This document shows, in pieces, positions 42,867 to 51,927 of a stretch of DNA of 64,000 bases. Positions within the stretch are counted from its first letter, which is position 1. Each line of letters begins with the position of its first letter. Under the pieces are notes generated by a model. It made no database searches. It saw only the letters and a program-made list of their open reading frames with translations, and was not told the DNA's origin. The position numbers and the translations under genes are program-made. This DNA comes from Treponema_I sp045599005 (GTDB lineage: Bacteria > Spirochaetota > Spirochaetia > Treponematales > Treponemataceae): contig JAZRVF010000012.1 in assembly GCA_045599005.1 (NCBI GenBank), positions 124,001 to 188,000 on the forward strand, in the 5' to 3' direction.

Positions 42867-45074
42867 TTATATTTCTTCCAGTTCTTCAATGTCCTCTACA
42901 GCATCAAGTTCCAGAATCTCCTCGTCCCCGACCACAGCCAGTTCTGAGACTCTGTCCTTTTCGGCAAACTCTTCATCAATCATCTCAGGCGAAATATCTA
43001 TCACCATCTCAGAATCATCAGGAAAAATCTCTTCTATTCCTGCCCCGCCATTGTCAGAATCCGTCTCAGACCCCACAGAAGTCTGGATCACATTACCGTC
43101 ATCGTCAACACTTTCAAGTTCATCAAGATACATGTCTTCGGAAAGCTGAAGTTCATACTGTTCCTTAAGAAGATTCAGGAAGCGTTTCTGGGGAAGCGGC
43201 TTGGAATAGTAATATCCCTGCAGAAGATCACAGTTAAGTTTGGTCAGCATTTCAGCCATCTCTTTGTTCTCAACGCCTTCCGCAACAATTTTCTTGTTCA
43301 GTTTGCGCATCATCTCAACAGAGGATGAAAGAACAACTTTCGCAGTAAGATCATTCATTGCTGACCACACAATGTCTTTGTCAATCTTTACCACCGAGAA
43401 GGGAAGATGCACGATATAATTGATGTTAGCGTAACCGCTTCCATAATCATCAAGAGCAAAGGAGAAACCGGCATCAGAAAGTTCCTGCATGTTGATAAGA
43501 AGCATATCCGGTGAGTGAGCCGCAGCTGTCTCTGTGATCTCAAGAGAAATATATTCGGGAGAGATTCCGTAGTTTTTGGCAGTCTCAATAAGATCTCCGG
43601 CAAGTTTTATCTGCATGCACTGTGCCATTGAAAGATTTATGTCGATTACATCAACACCATATTTGATTATGTCCGTAGTGGAGATAAAACGGCATACATT
43701 CTCATAGACATACTGACCGAGACGGAGAATCTGGCCGTTCCGTTCCGCAATGGGAACAAATTCTTCAGGAGGCACGAAAATGCCGTTCTCATCACGCATC
43801 CTGATAAGCGCCTCAGCTCCCACAATCCTGTTTTTATGGGTTGAGAAAAGCGGCTGATAATAAACATCGATGCGGTCTTCGTAAATGGCGGATTTAATAA
43901 GTTTGTCCAGACGATCAATGTGCTGTTTAGTCGCAATATCAATGTCACGGCCGTTGAGCAGTTTGTGGGCGGAATAGCGCATGTCAGTGGCGACAGTTCC
44001 AATAATTTCTTCAATTTTCTCAGGCGAATCAGCTTCGTCCGAACAGCGGATGATACACTGGCGCACAAAAAGCTTTGCATCGTTTGAATGGTCTTTCCAG
44101 TTGTCTTCAAAGCGTTCCGCAATCTGATTCACGGTTTCCTTCAGTTTGTCTTCATCGGTGCAGAGTGTCCAGATGCAGAAGACACCCGGGCGGTCATAGT
44201 AGACGCTGCCTTTAAGCGGAAGCTGTTTCAGGAACCGTCCGATATTCTGGAGGATGAAGTTCATTCCGTCCACACCGAATGCAGAACTGAAAAACTGGAA
44301 ATCATCAATAAACACCACAATCAGCGAGAAAGGCATTTTCCGTGCGTAGGTTCTGGAAACCATTATCTCGAAGGAAGTATGGTTCAGGAAACCTGTGTCA
44401 TTATCAAGCACTTCCTCAGGACGCTGAAGTGAGATAAAAATCAGCAGAAGACCGATTGCAACACTGAAATTCTGGATCAGCACCAGTGGATAAATCGCCT
44501 GGAAAACAACACCGGCCAGTGTGAAGAGGACAAAACTTACTGTCAGCACTTTTTTCTGCCGCGGAACATGGGTACCCATCGTAAAGATTACGATGCATCC
44601 AAGGATACTGTGGAACAGGATAAGCAAATACATGACCCACACACCGATTCCGCGCACATAGATACCATCTTCAGAATAGGAGAAAACCGTGCCCCAGAAA
44701 GGAGAGACGGCAATCATCGTAAGATCTGCAAGATAGGGACCGAAAACCAGTGCCTGGAAAAAAGGCCTTTTTATCCGCTTCAGTTTTCCGCAGATTCCAA
44801 GACAATACAGCACGAAGAACATGGAGATTGAACAGCCGAACACGAAATACAGAATCGTCACCACGTACTGGACCGAAAGTGGATACTGGAAAGGATGAAT
44901 GTTGAAAACCGCAGAAAGCATGTCGGTCACGGCGCTTCCAAGAACAGACAGACAGATGGCAATGAAAAGTGTGTTCTTTGTCTCCGGCCTTTTGCGGTGG
45001 AGCACTGAAATAAAAAGAATCACAGCGAGAATAAGGATTGCAGATATGTCGTATTGGAATTCGTAGTCGACCAT
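42867..45074 (-). CDS. Membrane EAL-domain phosphodiesterase with degenerate GGDEF and acidic tail
   Basis: 735 residues from the ATG at 45074 (CGGAAAC before it); the frame continues upstream, but that would overlap the divergent peptidase. About seven membrane helices (residues 6-225) are followed by a GGDEF-like fold lacking the signature (RPGVF instead). The EAL domain (about 400-640) has VGAEALIRM, LDDYGSGYAN, VKIDK and VAEGVE, the residues needed to cleave cyclic di-GMP. The last 85 residues are very acidic (AVEDIEELEEI at the end), an unusual extension. Probable role: sensing and c-di-GMP removal at the membrane. It heads an operon with the DUF975-like gene and yigZ. Confidence 0.85.
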   Translation of the reverse strand: MVDYEFQYDISAILILAVILFISVLHRKRPETKNTLFIAICLSVLGSAVTDMLSAVFNIHPFQYPLSVQYVVTILYFVFGCSISMFFVLYCLGICGKLKRIKRPFFQALVFGPYLADLTMIAVSPFWGTVFSYSEDGIYVRGIGVWVMYLLILFHSILGCIVIFTMGTHVPRQKKVLTVSFVLFTLAGVVFQAIYPLVLIQNFSVAIGLLLIFISLQRPEEVLDNDTGFLNHTSFEIMVSRTYARKMPFSLIVVFIDDFQFFSSAFGVDGMNFILQNIGRFLKQLPLKGSVYYDRPGVFCIWTLCTDEDKLKETVNQIAERFEDNWKDHSNDAKLFVRQCIIRCSDEADSPEKIEEIIGTVATDMRYSAHKLLNGRDIDIATKQHIDRLDKLIKSAIYEDRIDVYYQPLFSTHKNRIVGAEALIRMRDENGIFVPPEEFVPIAERNGQILRLGQYVYENVCRFISTTDIIKYGVDVIDINLSMAQCMQIKLAGDLIETAKNYGISPEYISLEITETAAAHSPDMLLINMQELSDAGFSFALDDYGSGYANINYIVHLPFSVVKIDKDIVWSAMNDLTAKVVLSSSVEMMRKLNKKIVAEGVENKEMAEMLTKLNCDLLQGYYYSKPLPQKRFLNLLKEQYELQLSEDMYLDELESVDDDGNVIQTSVGSETDSDNGGAGIEEIFPDDSEMVIDISPEMIDEEFAEKDRVSELAVVGDEEILELDAVEDIEELEEI

Positions 45075-45097
45075 GTTTCCGATTATAAAACCATTCA

Positions 45098-45126
45098 TTG
45101 AAAAATTCAATTTTATACAGCAAAAT
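45098..45126 (+). promoter_or_regulatory. Leaderless-type promoter of the M18 peptidase gene
   Basis: TTGAAA (45098-45103), 17 nt, CAAAAT (45121-45126), ACAGAC, then ATG. The -10 is weak (4 of 6). Confidence 0.4.
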
Positions 45127-45132
45127 ACAGAC

Positions 45133-46458
45133 ATGAAAACTATAAATGATTCAGCAGCAGACGGACTTATCCGTTTTATTGAGAACAGTCCCACACAGTT
45201 CCACGCGGCAGACAGCGTGCGCAGAATTCTTCTGGAAAATGATTTTGAGGAACTCCGGGAGAATGATTCCTGGAGACTGGAAAAAGGCGGCCGGTATTTT
45301 CTGGTACGAAATGAGTCTGCGGTCATTGCCTTTAAAATCCCGGAAGATGACATAAGATGCTTTATGATCGGGGCAAGTCACAGCGATTCACCGTGCTTCA
45401 AGATAAAAGAGAATCCGGAGATGAGCACCGAACAGGGTGCCTATGTGAAACTGAATGTGGAAGGTTACGGCGGGATGCTCATGGCGCCATGGTTTGACAG
45501 ACCTCTTTCTGTTGCGGGAAGAATCTGTCTGTGGAAAGGGAACCGGCTCGAGACAAAGCTTGTGAATATTGACCGTGACCTTATGATGATTCCGAGTCTC
45601 GCCATACACATGGACAGAAGTGCCAATGAAGGACACCCGCTAAACGTGCAGACAGAGATGCTTCCCATTCTTGGAAGCGGGATCTCAAAAGGCGGATTCA
45701 TGGAACTGGTTGCTGAGAATGCAGGAGTTTCTGCGGAAGAGATTGCTTCTGCTGACCTGTTCCTGTACTGCCGCAGCACTGCTTCAGTCTGGGGCGCAGA
45801 CAGTGAGTTCTTTTCCGCACCCCGGCTTGATGACCTTCAGTGCGCTTACACTGTTCTAAAGGGATTTGTCGGAGCCCCGCAGACCCGGAACAGTGTCCCG
45901 GTCTATGCCCTTTTTGACAACGAGGAAGTCGGCAGCGGCACAAAACAGGGCGCCTGCTCTGATTTCCTGAGAAACACACTGCAGCGCATCGTGAGCAGCA
46001 CCGGCGGTGACACTTCGGATTACTGCAGGATCACGGCGGACAGTTTCATGGTGTCTGCGGACAATGCCCATGCAGTACATCCCAATCATGGGGACAAAGC
46101 CTGCCCTACCAACAGACCTGTTATGAACGGCGGAATCGTTGTGAAGCACAATGCGGCGCAGAAATACACGACAGACGCAGTTTCCGCCGCCGTGTTCAAG
46201 GCAATCTGCAGAAAAGCAGGAGTACCGGTACAGGATTACTTCAACCGCTCTGACATTCCCGGCGGATCCACACTGGGACACCTTTCCAACGCACAGGTTT
46301 CTCTCAACACTGTGGACATCGGGCTTGCACAGCTGGCGATGCATTCACCCTATGAGACCGCCGGAGTTAAGGACACTGCCTGCATGATAAAAGCAATGGA
46401 AGTGTTCTTCGCCTCATGTTTTACCGGCTGCGGCGGCGGTGACTGGGAACTTCGCTGA
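45133..46458 (+). CDS. M18-family aminopeptidase
   Basis: 441 residues from the ATG at 45133. SPTQFHAADSVRRIL (about 20-34), MIGASHSDSPCFKIKENPE (metal His), LFDNEEVGSGTKQGA (catalytic Glu) and DNAHAVHPNHGDKACPTNRP are the M18 signatures. Family members release N-terminal Asp, Glu or other residues in the cytoplasm. No ribosome site is present; a weak -10 ends 6 nt before the start. It is divergent from the EAL gene, with only 58 bp between starts, and convergent with the CHASE2 cyclase gene (9 bp apart). Confidence 0.9.
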   Translation: MKTINDSAADGLIRFIENSPTQFHAADSVRRILLENDFEELRENDSWRLEKGGRYFLVRNESAVIAFKIPEDDIRCFMIGASHSDSPCFKIKENPEMSTEQGAYVKLNVEGYGGMLMAPWFDRPLSVAGRICLWKGNRLETKLVNIDRDLMMIPSLAIHMDRSANEGHPLNVQTEMLPILGSGISKGGFMELVAENAGVSAEEIASADLFLYCRSTASVWGADSEFFSAPRLDDLQCAYTVLKGFVGAPQTRNSVPVYALFDNEEVGSGTKQGACSDFLRNTLQRIVSSTGGDTSDYCRITADSFMVSADNAHAVHPNHGDKACPTNRPVMNGGIVVKHNAAQKYTTDAVSAAVFKAICRKAGVPVQDYFNRSDIPGGSTLGHLSNAQVSLNTVDIGLAQLAMHSPYETAGVKDTACMIKAMEVFFASCFTGCGGGDWELR

Positions 46459-46467
46459 AACATCCTT

Positions 46468-48564
46468 TTACTTACTGTCCGCCACCCAGATACCCTGACG
46501 CCCGTTGACATATGCGCCGGACTGGATCAGAGAGCGGCACTTCAGGGCGTATTTCGCGGCGGGCGGATCATCTTTGATGGCGGCAAAGACTTTTTCCGCA
46601 TCTGCCGTCATTCCTCTGTAGAAAAGCTGAAGACCGGCATCAAATGCGCGTAGTGTCTCCTGCCTTGCCGCAGCAGTCTCAGGAGTCATCGGTTCAAAAA
46701 CCCGGACAGCTTCTGTCTTTCCAGCCACAATCACGTTGCCAAGTTCGCGGAAACAGAGGCTGCACCCGCACTCCAGAGCCTGTGTCTTTGTCGCCTCACT
46801 GCATAAGATATAGGTTCCGAACTGTTTGTTCAGGCCTTCAAGACGGGAGGCAAGATTCACATTGTCACCGAACATGGTGTAGTCAAAACGGTGCTGGCTG
46901 CCCATGTTCCCGACGACAGCATTTCCAGTGTTGATTCCGATGCGTGTCCACATGGGACGGCCGGCTTTCTGCTCAAAGACGGGGGCCAGTTCCATCAGTT
47001 TCTCCTGACACTTCACAGCTGTCTCCAAGGCTACGGCGCTGTGCCGCTCAACATCCAGCGGGGCATTCCAGAAAGCAACGATCGCGTCACCTTCATATTT
47101 GTCGATTGTTCCGCCCTTCTCCATGATGATGTTGCTGAGCTCCGAAAGATAAAGGTTAAGAACTTCCGTAAGATCCTCAGGGCTGAGTTTCTCTCCCAGG
47201 GAGGTAAAATCCTGTACATCACTGAAAAAAATCGTTATGTTGCGGCGGGTCCCGCCAAGAGCAAGCTGTTCCGGATTCGCAATCAGCTGATTGATCACTT
47301 CTGGGCTAAGATACTGACGGAAGGCATTTTTTATGAAACGTTTCTGTTTTCCTTCAACAAAATAATCTTTGATGGCATTGAACAGATAGGCAAAGATGAA
47401 ACCTGCGGCAAGCGGAACAAAAAGGGCATCAAAGCGCAATACAAAAAGCAGCAGGTTCAAAGCCCACACAATCCCCAGACCGCCTGCAAAACAGATTATG
47501 GAACACACAACGGAACGGAAAAAAGTTTTCTGACGGAGAGAAAAATATGAGATACGGGCACCAAGAAGACAGACTGCAAGAAGAATCAGATAGTTGAGCC
47601 ATGATGGAACCGTGCGGATAAAGGAATCTGTAAGGAAATTGTCCAGTGCGGTGATTGAGACACCGGCACCGGGATAAACCTTGCTGACCGGTGTTGCGCA
47701 GATATCAAAAAGTCCGGGAGCATAATAGATCACAAAAACGTGTGCACCTGCGAAACATTCCGGTCCTACGAATCTGTCTCCACCCGGGGCAAAGGGATCA
47801 TCGGGAGACAGGGCACCGGGATTCTGAATTGAGTAAATGCTCCTGAGGACTTCATAGGCGCTGTAATGGATGTAATGATCAATGCTGCCCTTGAAATTCA
47901 GTTTCAGTGTACCGTCATCAAGAAATGGAAGTCCTTCCAGTCTGTCATACCGGGTCTCCCCTGCATCAGCAAGTACGGGAGCGAAGCCCATACTTATCAG
48001 TTCCATGCCACCCACATTGTCCACAACTCTGGTCCGCCGGATCACACCATCGGAATCTTTTACGCTGGTACTGTTTCCAAGATAGTCCACACTGTCTCTT
48101 ATCACTTCCACAGGACGCAGAAGACGGGAAATGTCCGTCACATCATCCCAGTATTCTGCCATGAGGGACAGAGTGTTTCTGCCGGAGCGGAGACTTTCTG
48201 CAAAAGCATCGTCATCAGCCTGTCCGAAAGACGAGACTTCTGAGAAGAGAATATCCAGTGTGCAGGAAACGGCACCTGAAGAATCCAGATACTCATAGAT
48301 CTTTCCGTAAGCGGAACGCGGCCATGGCCAGGAAACCCAGCCAAAGTCTTCCGCAGCATGATTTATGCTTTCCTGATCCACCATGATGAACACAATGTCA
48401 TCACAGACAGATCTGTAAGGAAGCACTGCATTCACGCGGGAATCATAGGATTTGCGTTCAAGATCCTCAAAAAGTCCTGCGGCATTAAGAAGTGCCACAA
48501 AAACAAAAACAGCAGCCCCCACAAAAAACGGGTTCAGTCCCGCAAGTTTTCCCGGAATCTTCAT
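46468..48564 (-). CDS. CHASE2-domain adenylate cyclase
   Basis: 698 residues. An N-terminal helix (about 11-30) is followed by a large extracytoplasmic CHASE2 sensor (about 35-320; VFIMVDQESINHA, SWPWPRSAYGKIY). Three membrane helices (about 323-400) and a class III cyclase domain (about 440-620) follow. The metal Asp are at about 449 (FSDVQDFT) and 493 (GDAIVAF). The purine-specifying Lys is present at about 489 (GGTIDKY), as are Thr, Asn and Arg in YTMFGDNVNLASRLEGL. It should make cAMP in response to an external signal. It is last in an operon after the SH3 and M48 genes and overlaps M48 by 4 bp. Confidence 0.9.
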   Translation of the reverse strand: MKIPGKLAGLNPFFVGAAVFVFVALLNAAGLFEDLERKSYDSRVNAVLPYRSVCDDIVFIMVDQESINHAAEDFGWVSWPWPRSAYGKIYEYLDSSGAVSCTLDILFSEVSSFGQADDDAFAESLRSGRNTLSLMAEYWDDVTDISRLLRPVEVIRDSVDYLGNSTSVKDSDGVIRRTRVVDNVGGMELISMGFAPVLADAGETRYDRLEGLPFLDDGTLKLNFKGSIDHYIHYSAYEVLRSIYSIQNPGALSPDDPFAPGGDRFVGPECFAGAHVFVIYYAPGLFDICATPVSKVYPGAGVSITALDNFLTDSFIRTVPSWLNYLILLAVCLLGARISYFSLRQKTFFRSVVCSIICFAGGLGIVWALNLLLFVLRFDALFVPLAAGFIFAYLFNAIKDYFVEGKQKRFIKNAFRQYLSPEVINQLIANPEQLALGGTRRNITIFFSDVQDFTSLGEKLSPEDLTEVLNLYLSELSNIIMEKGGTIDKYEGDAIVAFWNAPLDVERHSAVALETAVKCQEKLMELAPVFEQKAGRPMWTRIGINTGNAVVGNMGSQHRFDYTMFGDNVNLASRLEGLNKQFGTYILCSEATKTQALECGCSLCFRELGNVIVAGKTEAVRVFEPMTPETAAARQETLRAFDAGLQLFYRGMTADAEKVFAAIKDDPPAAKYALKCRSLIQSGAYVNGRQGIWVADSK

Positions 48565-49541
48565 AGACAGGCCTTGACCGCATTGAACCGCATTGTACGC
48601 CGGTAATCAATTCCGTATTCCTCAAGTCTTTTGATATCCTGGGCAAAGTAATTTCTTCTGGCTTTTGGAGAAGGATGTGTCCTGCCGATACCGGTCTTAG
48701 AGCCGCCCAGGCTTTTTTCAAGAGCCACGAGCACATCCGGCATCGCATGGACACTGTAGCCGGCAGCCTCCAGAATCCGAAGAGCCTGTTCGTCGGCAAG
48801 ATACTCAAGATTCTTTGAATAACCGCTGTTCACCAGACTGTTCACGCTGTCACCCACAAGATCTGAGAAAGTGCTTTCCATCTGACGGATTGTGTCGCCT
48901 TCTATAAACTGCCAGACACCATCTTCCTTACCGGCAAGATCCACATAGTCCGCAAAAAGATTCACGCTCATCTTGCCAAGAGCCTTGAAAGCATTGGTTC
49001 TTCTGTCAGTCCGGATTGACTCGATCGGATGATTCAGCAGGATGTGGGACAGTTCGTGGGCAATAACGGCAGCAAGCTGGTCCTCGTTCTCAATGCAGGA
49101 CACAAAGCCCCGCGAAATCAGAATATGGCCTCCGCATGTCGCAAAGGCGTTTATCTCATCTGTATCAAGCACCGCAATGTGGTAGCCGTTCAGTTTCTCA
49201 GGCATTCCGTAACTGGAGACAAGAACCTGCAGGACTTTATTCAGGTATGCATCAAGGACAGGATTCTCATAGAGAGGATAAGTCAGAAGAATTGACGCGG
49301 CCACACCCCGGCCGATGTAATATTCCTCTTCAATGGTGAATTCCAGCATGGCCTGGTCAGACTGCTCAAGGGTCTCGTTCACGGACACATAGGATTCCTC
49401 GCTAATGAGTCCCACTGTGTAGGCAGCTTCCGCGGTTTCCTTTACAGCAAGATTCATTGTCTCACAGGAAGCAAAAAGCATGAGTGAACAGACGGAAAGC
49501 AAAACGGATTTAAGGAATGATCCTGATGAAGATTTTCTCAT
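48561..49541 (-). CDS. M48-family metalloprotease lipoprotein
   Basis: 326 residues. The signal peptide ends LMLFASC, a lipobox with Cys at about 26. The zinc motif AVIAHELSHILLNH (about 157-170) carries the two His and the catalytic Glu, and YLADEQALRI further on holds the third ligand Glu. The active domain should face the periplasm, as in BepA/YggG-type proteases that help outer-membrane assembly. GGAGG-like bases precede the ATG. The gene overlaps the upstream SH3 gene and downstream cyclase gene by 4 bp each, indicating tight co-translation. Confidence 0.88.
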   Translation of the reverse strand: MRKSSSGSFLKSVLLSVCSLMLFASCETMNLAVKETAEAAYTVGLISEESYVSVNETLEQSDQAMLEFTIEEEYYIGRGVAASILLTYPLYENPVLDAYLNKVLQVLVSSYGMPEKLNGYHIAVLDTDEINAFATCGGHILISRGFVSCIENEDQLAAVIAHELSHILLNHPIESIRTDRRTNAFKALGKMSVNLFADYVDLAGKEDGVWQFIEGDTIRQMESTFSDLVGDSVNSLVNSGYSKNLEYLADEQALRILEAAGYSVHAMPDVLVALEKSLGGSKTGIGRTHPSPKARRNYFAQDIKRLEEYGIDYRRTMRFNAVKACL

Positions 49542-49987
49542 CTTGAACCTCCTTTCAGGCTGCCTTCTGCAATGAATGAATCCAGCTCGCCAAGATCCGT
49601 GACACGGCGCTCAATCCTATCAACCGCCGAAAAATCCCCTTTTCCGGACTGTGAATAAAGATTCTCAACTTCCTCAGAAAACCCTTTTCCTGCAAGGGCG
49701 ATCTCTTTTGCATCAGCGGAACTGGAAGTGGTGATCTTCCGCTCCGTTACCTTTGAGACATTGATCCAGCCTTCCACGTCCTTTCCGCGCATCTGGACAT
49801 GAAGCCAGCTGCCGTTCTCCTCAAGAACCACAAGCTCGGTTCCGTAACCGATTTTTGCGACTGAACGGCCATACCACTTATAACTTGAATAAAGATCCGC
49901 TTTTTTTTCCTTAAGAAACACATTCGGACGGGCAAAACAAAAAGCCCCGCAGATCAGCATCACTGCCATGAAAAATCTTTTTCTCAT
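49538..49987 (-). CDS. Exported bacterial SH3-domain protein
   Basis: 149 residues from the ATG at 49987 (GGAG upstream). A signal peptide (MAVMLICGAFCFA) precedes an SH3b domain at about 25-80 (YKWYGRSVAKIGYGTELVVL, SWLHVQMRGKDVEGWINVSK). The C-terminal 65 residues are charged and helical. Such domains bind peptidoglycan or partner proteins. It starts an operon with an M48 lipoprotein protease and a CHASE2 cyclase. Confidence 0.8.
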   Translation of the reverse strand: MRKRFFMAVMLICGAFCFARPNVFLKEKKADLYSSYKWYGRSVAKIGYGTELVVLEENGSWLHVQMRGKDVEGWINVSKVTERKITTSSSADAKEIALAGKGFSEEVENLYSQSGKGDFSAVDRIERRVTDLGELDSFIAEGSLKGGSR

Positions 49988-50110
49988 CTTTTCTCCGGAC
50001 CGCTCTGCGGCACATGAAGTGTATAACAGTGTAACACTTTGCAGAAAAAAAACGAACACTTTCTTTTTCCGCAAAAACGTAAAAATCAGCACAATCAGCG
50101 AATTTTCTTA

Positions 50111-50138
50111 TTGTTTGATTGCAAATACAGTGTACAAT
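50111..50138 (+). promoter_or_regulatory. Promoter of the FucI/AraA-like gene
   Basis: TTGTTT (50111-50116), 16 nt, TACAAT (50133-50138); leader about 28 nt. Confidence 0.5.
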
Positions 50139-50173
50139 GTAAGAACACTCACTTTACCAAATGGGGGAAAAAA

Positions 50174-51670
50174 ATGCTCAAAAATATTCCTGACGTAAAA
50201 CTCGGAATTATTGCTGTAAGTCGCGACTGCTTCATCATTTCACTTTCAGAAAGCCGCCGTGCTGCAATTGTCAAAGCTTTCGGAAATGCCGCAAGCCTTT
50301 ATGAATGCAAAGTAACCGTAGAAAACGAACTCGACATGCTCAAAGCTGTTGAAGACGTAAAAAAAGCCGGTTGTAACGCACTGTGTGTGTTCCTGGGTAA
50401 CTTCGGTCCCGAAACACCCGAGACACTTATCGCCAAAAACTTCGATGGTCCCGTTATGTATGCAGCTGCTGCAGAAGAAAGCGGAGACAGCCTCATCGAC
50501 GGACGCGGTGATGCATACTGTGGTGTTCTCAACTGCTCATACAACCTGGGTCTCCGCCACCTCAAGGCAGTCATCCCTGAATATCCCGTAGGATCAGCAG
50601 AAGAAGTTGCAAAGATGATGGAAGATTTCATCCCTGTTGCACGCGCACTGATCGGTCTTTCAAAACTCAAGGTAATCACATTCGGTCCCCGTCCCCAGGA
50701 CTTCTTCGCATGTAACGCACCTATCAAGGGTCTGTATGACATCGGCGTAGAGATCCAGGAGAACTCAGAGCTTGACCTGCTGGTTGCCTACAAGGCACAT
50801 GCAAACGATCCCCGCATTGACGACGTATGCAAAGAGATGGCAGCAGAACTGGGAGCAAAAGGAAACAAATGGCCTGACTTCCTGCCCCGCATGGCACAGT
50901 TTGAACTTACACTGCTCGACTGGGCAGAAAAGAACAAAGGTGCACGCGAATACGTTGTTTTTGCAGACAAATGCTGGCCTGCATTCCCCGAAGCATTCGG
51001 TTTCGAGCCCTGCTATGTAAACAGCCGCCTCGCATCAAAAGGCATTCCCGTTGCATGTGAAGTAGATATCTACGGTGCTCTCAGCGAATACATCGGAACA
51101 TGTGTTACAGGCGCTCCTGTTACTCTGCTCGACATCAACAACACTGTTCCCGCAGATATGTGGGAAGCAGAAATCAAACCCAAATACGATTATAAACTCA
51201 ATGACACATTCATGGGATTCCACTGCGGAAACACACCTTTCTGCTGTCTGGCACCCTGCAGCGATCCTGCTGTAAAATATCAGCTGATCCAGCACCGCCT
51301 GCTTGAACCCAAAGGAAGTGAACCTGACTTTACACGCGGTACACTGGAAGGCGACATTGCAGCCGGAGACATCACATTCTTCAGAGTACATGCAAATGCA
51401 GACGGAAAACTGCAGGCATACGTTGCTCAGGGTGAAGTTCTCCCCGTTGCCACACGCTCATTCGGTGGTATCGGTATTTTTGCAATCAAGGAAATGGGCC
51501 GTTTCTACCGCCACGTCCTGATTTCAAAACGCTATCCTCACCACGGAGCAGTTGCATTCGGTCACGTTGGAAAAGCACTGTACACAATCTTCCAGTATCT
51601 GGGAGTAGAAGACATTGCCTACAACAAACCCGCAGGCTGCCTCTATGCTGACGAGAATCCCTTTGCTTGA
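50174..51670 (+). CDS. L-fucose/L-arabinose isomerase family protein
   Basis: 498 residues from the ATG at 50174, preceded by GGGGGA. Segments such as CVFLGNFGPETPETLIAKNF, ALSEYIGTCVTGAPVTLLDI (about 295-320) and GFHCGNTPFCCLAPC (about 351) with VARTRSFGGIG-like VATRSFGGIGIFAI fit the FucI/AraA-like fold (COG2407). Members interconvert aldoses and ketoses using a divalent metal. The sugar is not evident; neighbours give no clear clue beyond an IdnO-like dehydrogenase further down. Codon choice is strongly biased, suggesting high expression. Confidence 0.75.
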   Translation: MLKNIPDVKLGIIAVSRDCFIISLSESRRAAIVKAFGNAASLYECKVTVENELDMLKAVEDVKKAGCNALCVFLGNFGPETPETLIAKNFDGPVMYAAAAEESGDSLIDGRGDAYCGVLNCSYNLGLRHLKAVIPEYPVGSAEEVAKMMEDFIPVARALIGLSKLKVITFGPRPQDFFACNAPIKGLYDIGVEIQENSELDLLVAYKAHANDPRIDDVCKEMAAELGAKGNKWPDFLPRMAQFELTLLDWAEKNKGAREYVVFADKCWPAFPEAFGFEPCYVNSRLASKGIPVACEVDIYGALSEYIGTCVTGAPVTLLDINNTVPADMWEAEIKPKYDYKLNDTFMGFHCGNTPFCCLAPCSDPAVKYQLIQHRLLEPKGSEPDFTRGTLEGDIAAGDITFFRVHANADGKLQAYVAQGEVLPVATRSFGGIGIFAIKEMGRFYRHVLISKRYPHHGAVAFGHVGKALYTIFQYLGVEDIAYNKPAGCLYADENPFA

Positions 51671-51697
51671 TTCATTGAGCGAGTGATTCCCTGACGG

Positions 51698-51870
51698 AGC
51701 CGTTCCATTGGCGTGATTCAGTTCATCCAATGGAACGGCTAAACTGGACGGCTGAAATGGCGCCGCCCAGTTTAACTTAAAGTTTCGTGGGAAACTTTTT
51801 TGTTTACGTGTTCGCTCGCGCGAACCAATTGAAAAACCTCAGGAGTTGAAACTTCTGAGGTTTTTCAATT
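51698..51870. other. Array of five hairpins between the isomerase gene and the topoisomerase gene
   Basis: In order: AGCCGTTCCATTGG with its exact complement (51698-51740); AAACTGG/CCAGTTT (51741-51773); AAGTTTC/GAAACTT followed by T6, the likely terminator (51780-51801); GTTCGC/GCGAAC (51810-51825); and a perfect 16-bp inverted repeat beginning AATTGAAAAACCTCAG (51827-51870), which can terminate in either direction. Confidence 0.75.
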
Positions 51871-51902
51871 TTAAGGAACGGCTTTTTTTTTTACCTTTTT
51901 TC

Positions 51903-51911
51903 TGCTATAAT
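51903..51911 (+). promoter_or_regulatory. Extended -10 promoter of the topoisomerase gene
   Basis: TGC directly before a perfect TATAAT (51906-51911), 16 nt before the ATG. The -35 region is only T-rich. Confidence 0.55.
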
Positions 51912-51927
51912 TTTGTACGGTGGGATT

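Noticed and set aside
45075..45353. Upstream extension of the EAL gene
   Set aside because: It would run antisense through the M18 peptidase start; the codons match no membrane or sensor domain. The Met at 45074 has a ribosome site.
46891..47550. 219-codon plus-strand frame opposite the CHASE2 cyclase
   Set aside because: Antisense to the well-supported cyclase domain; no recognisable features.
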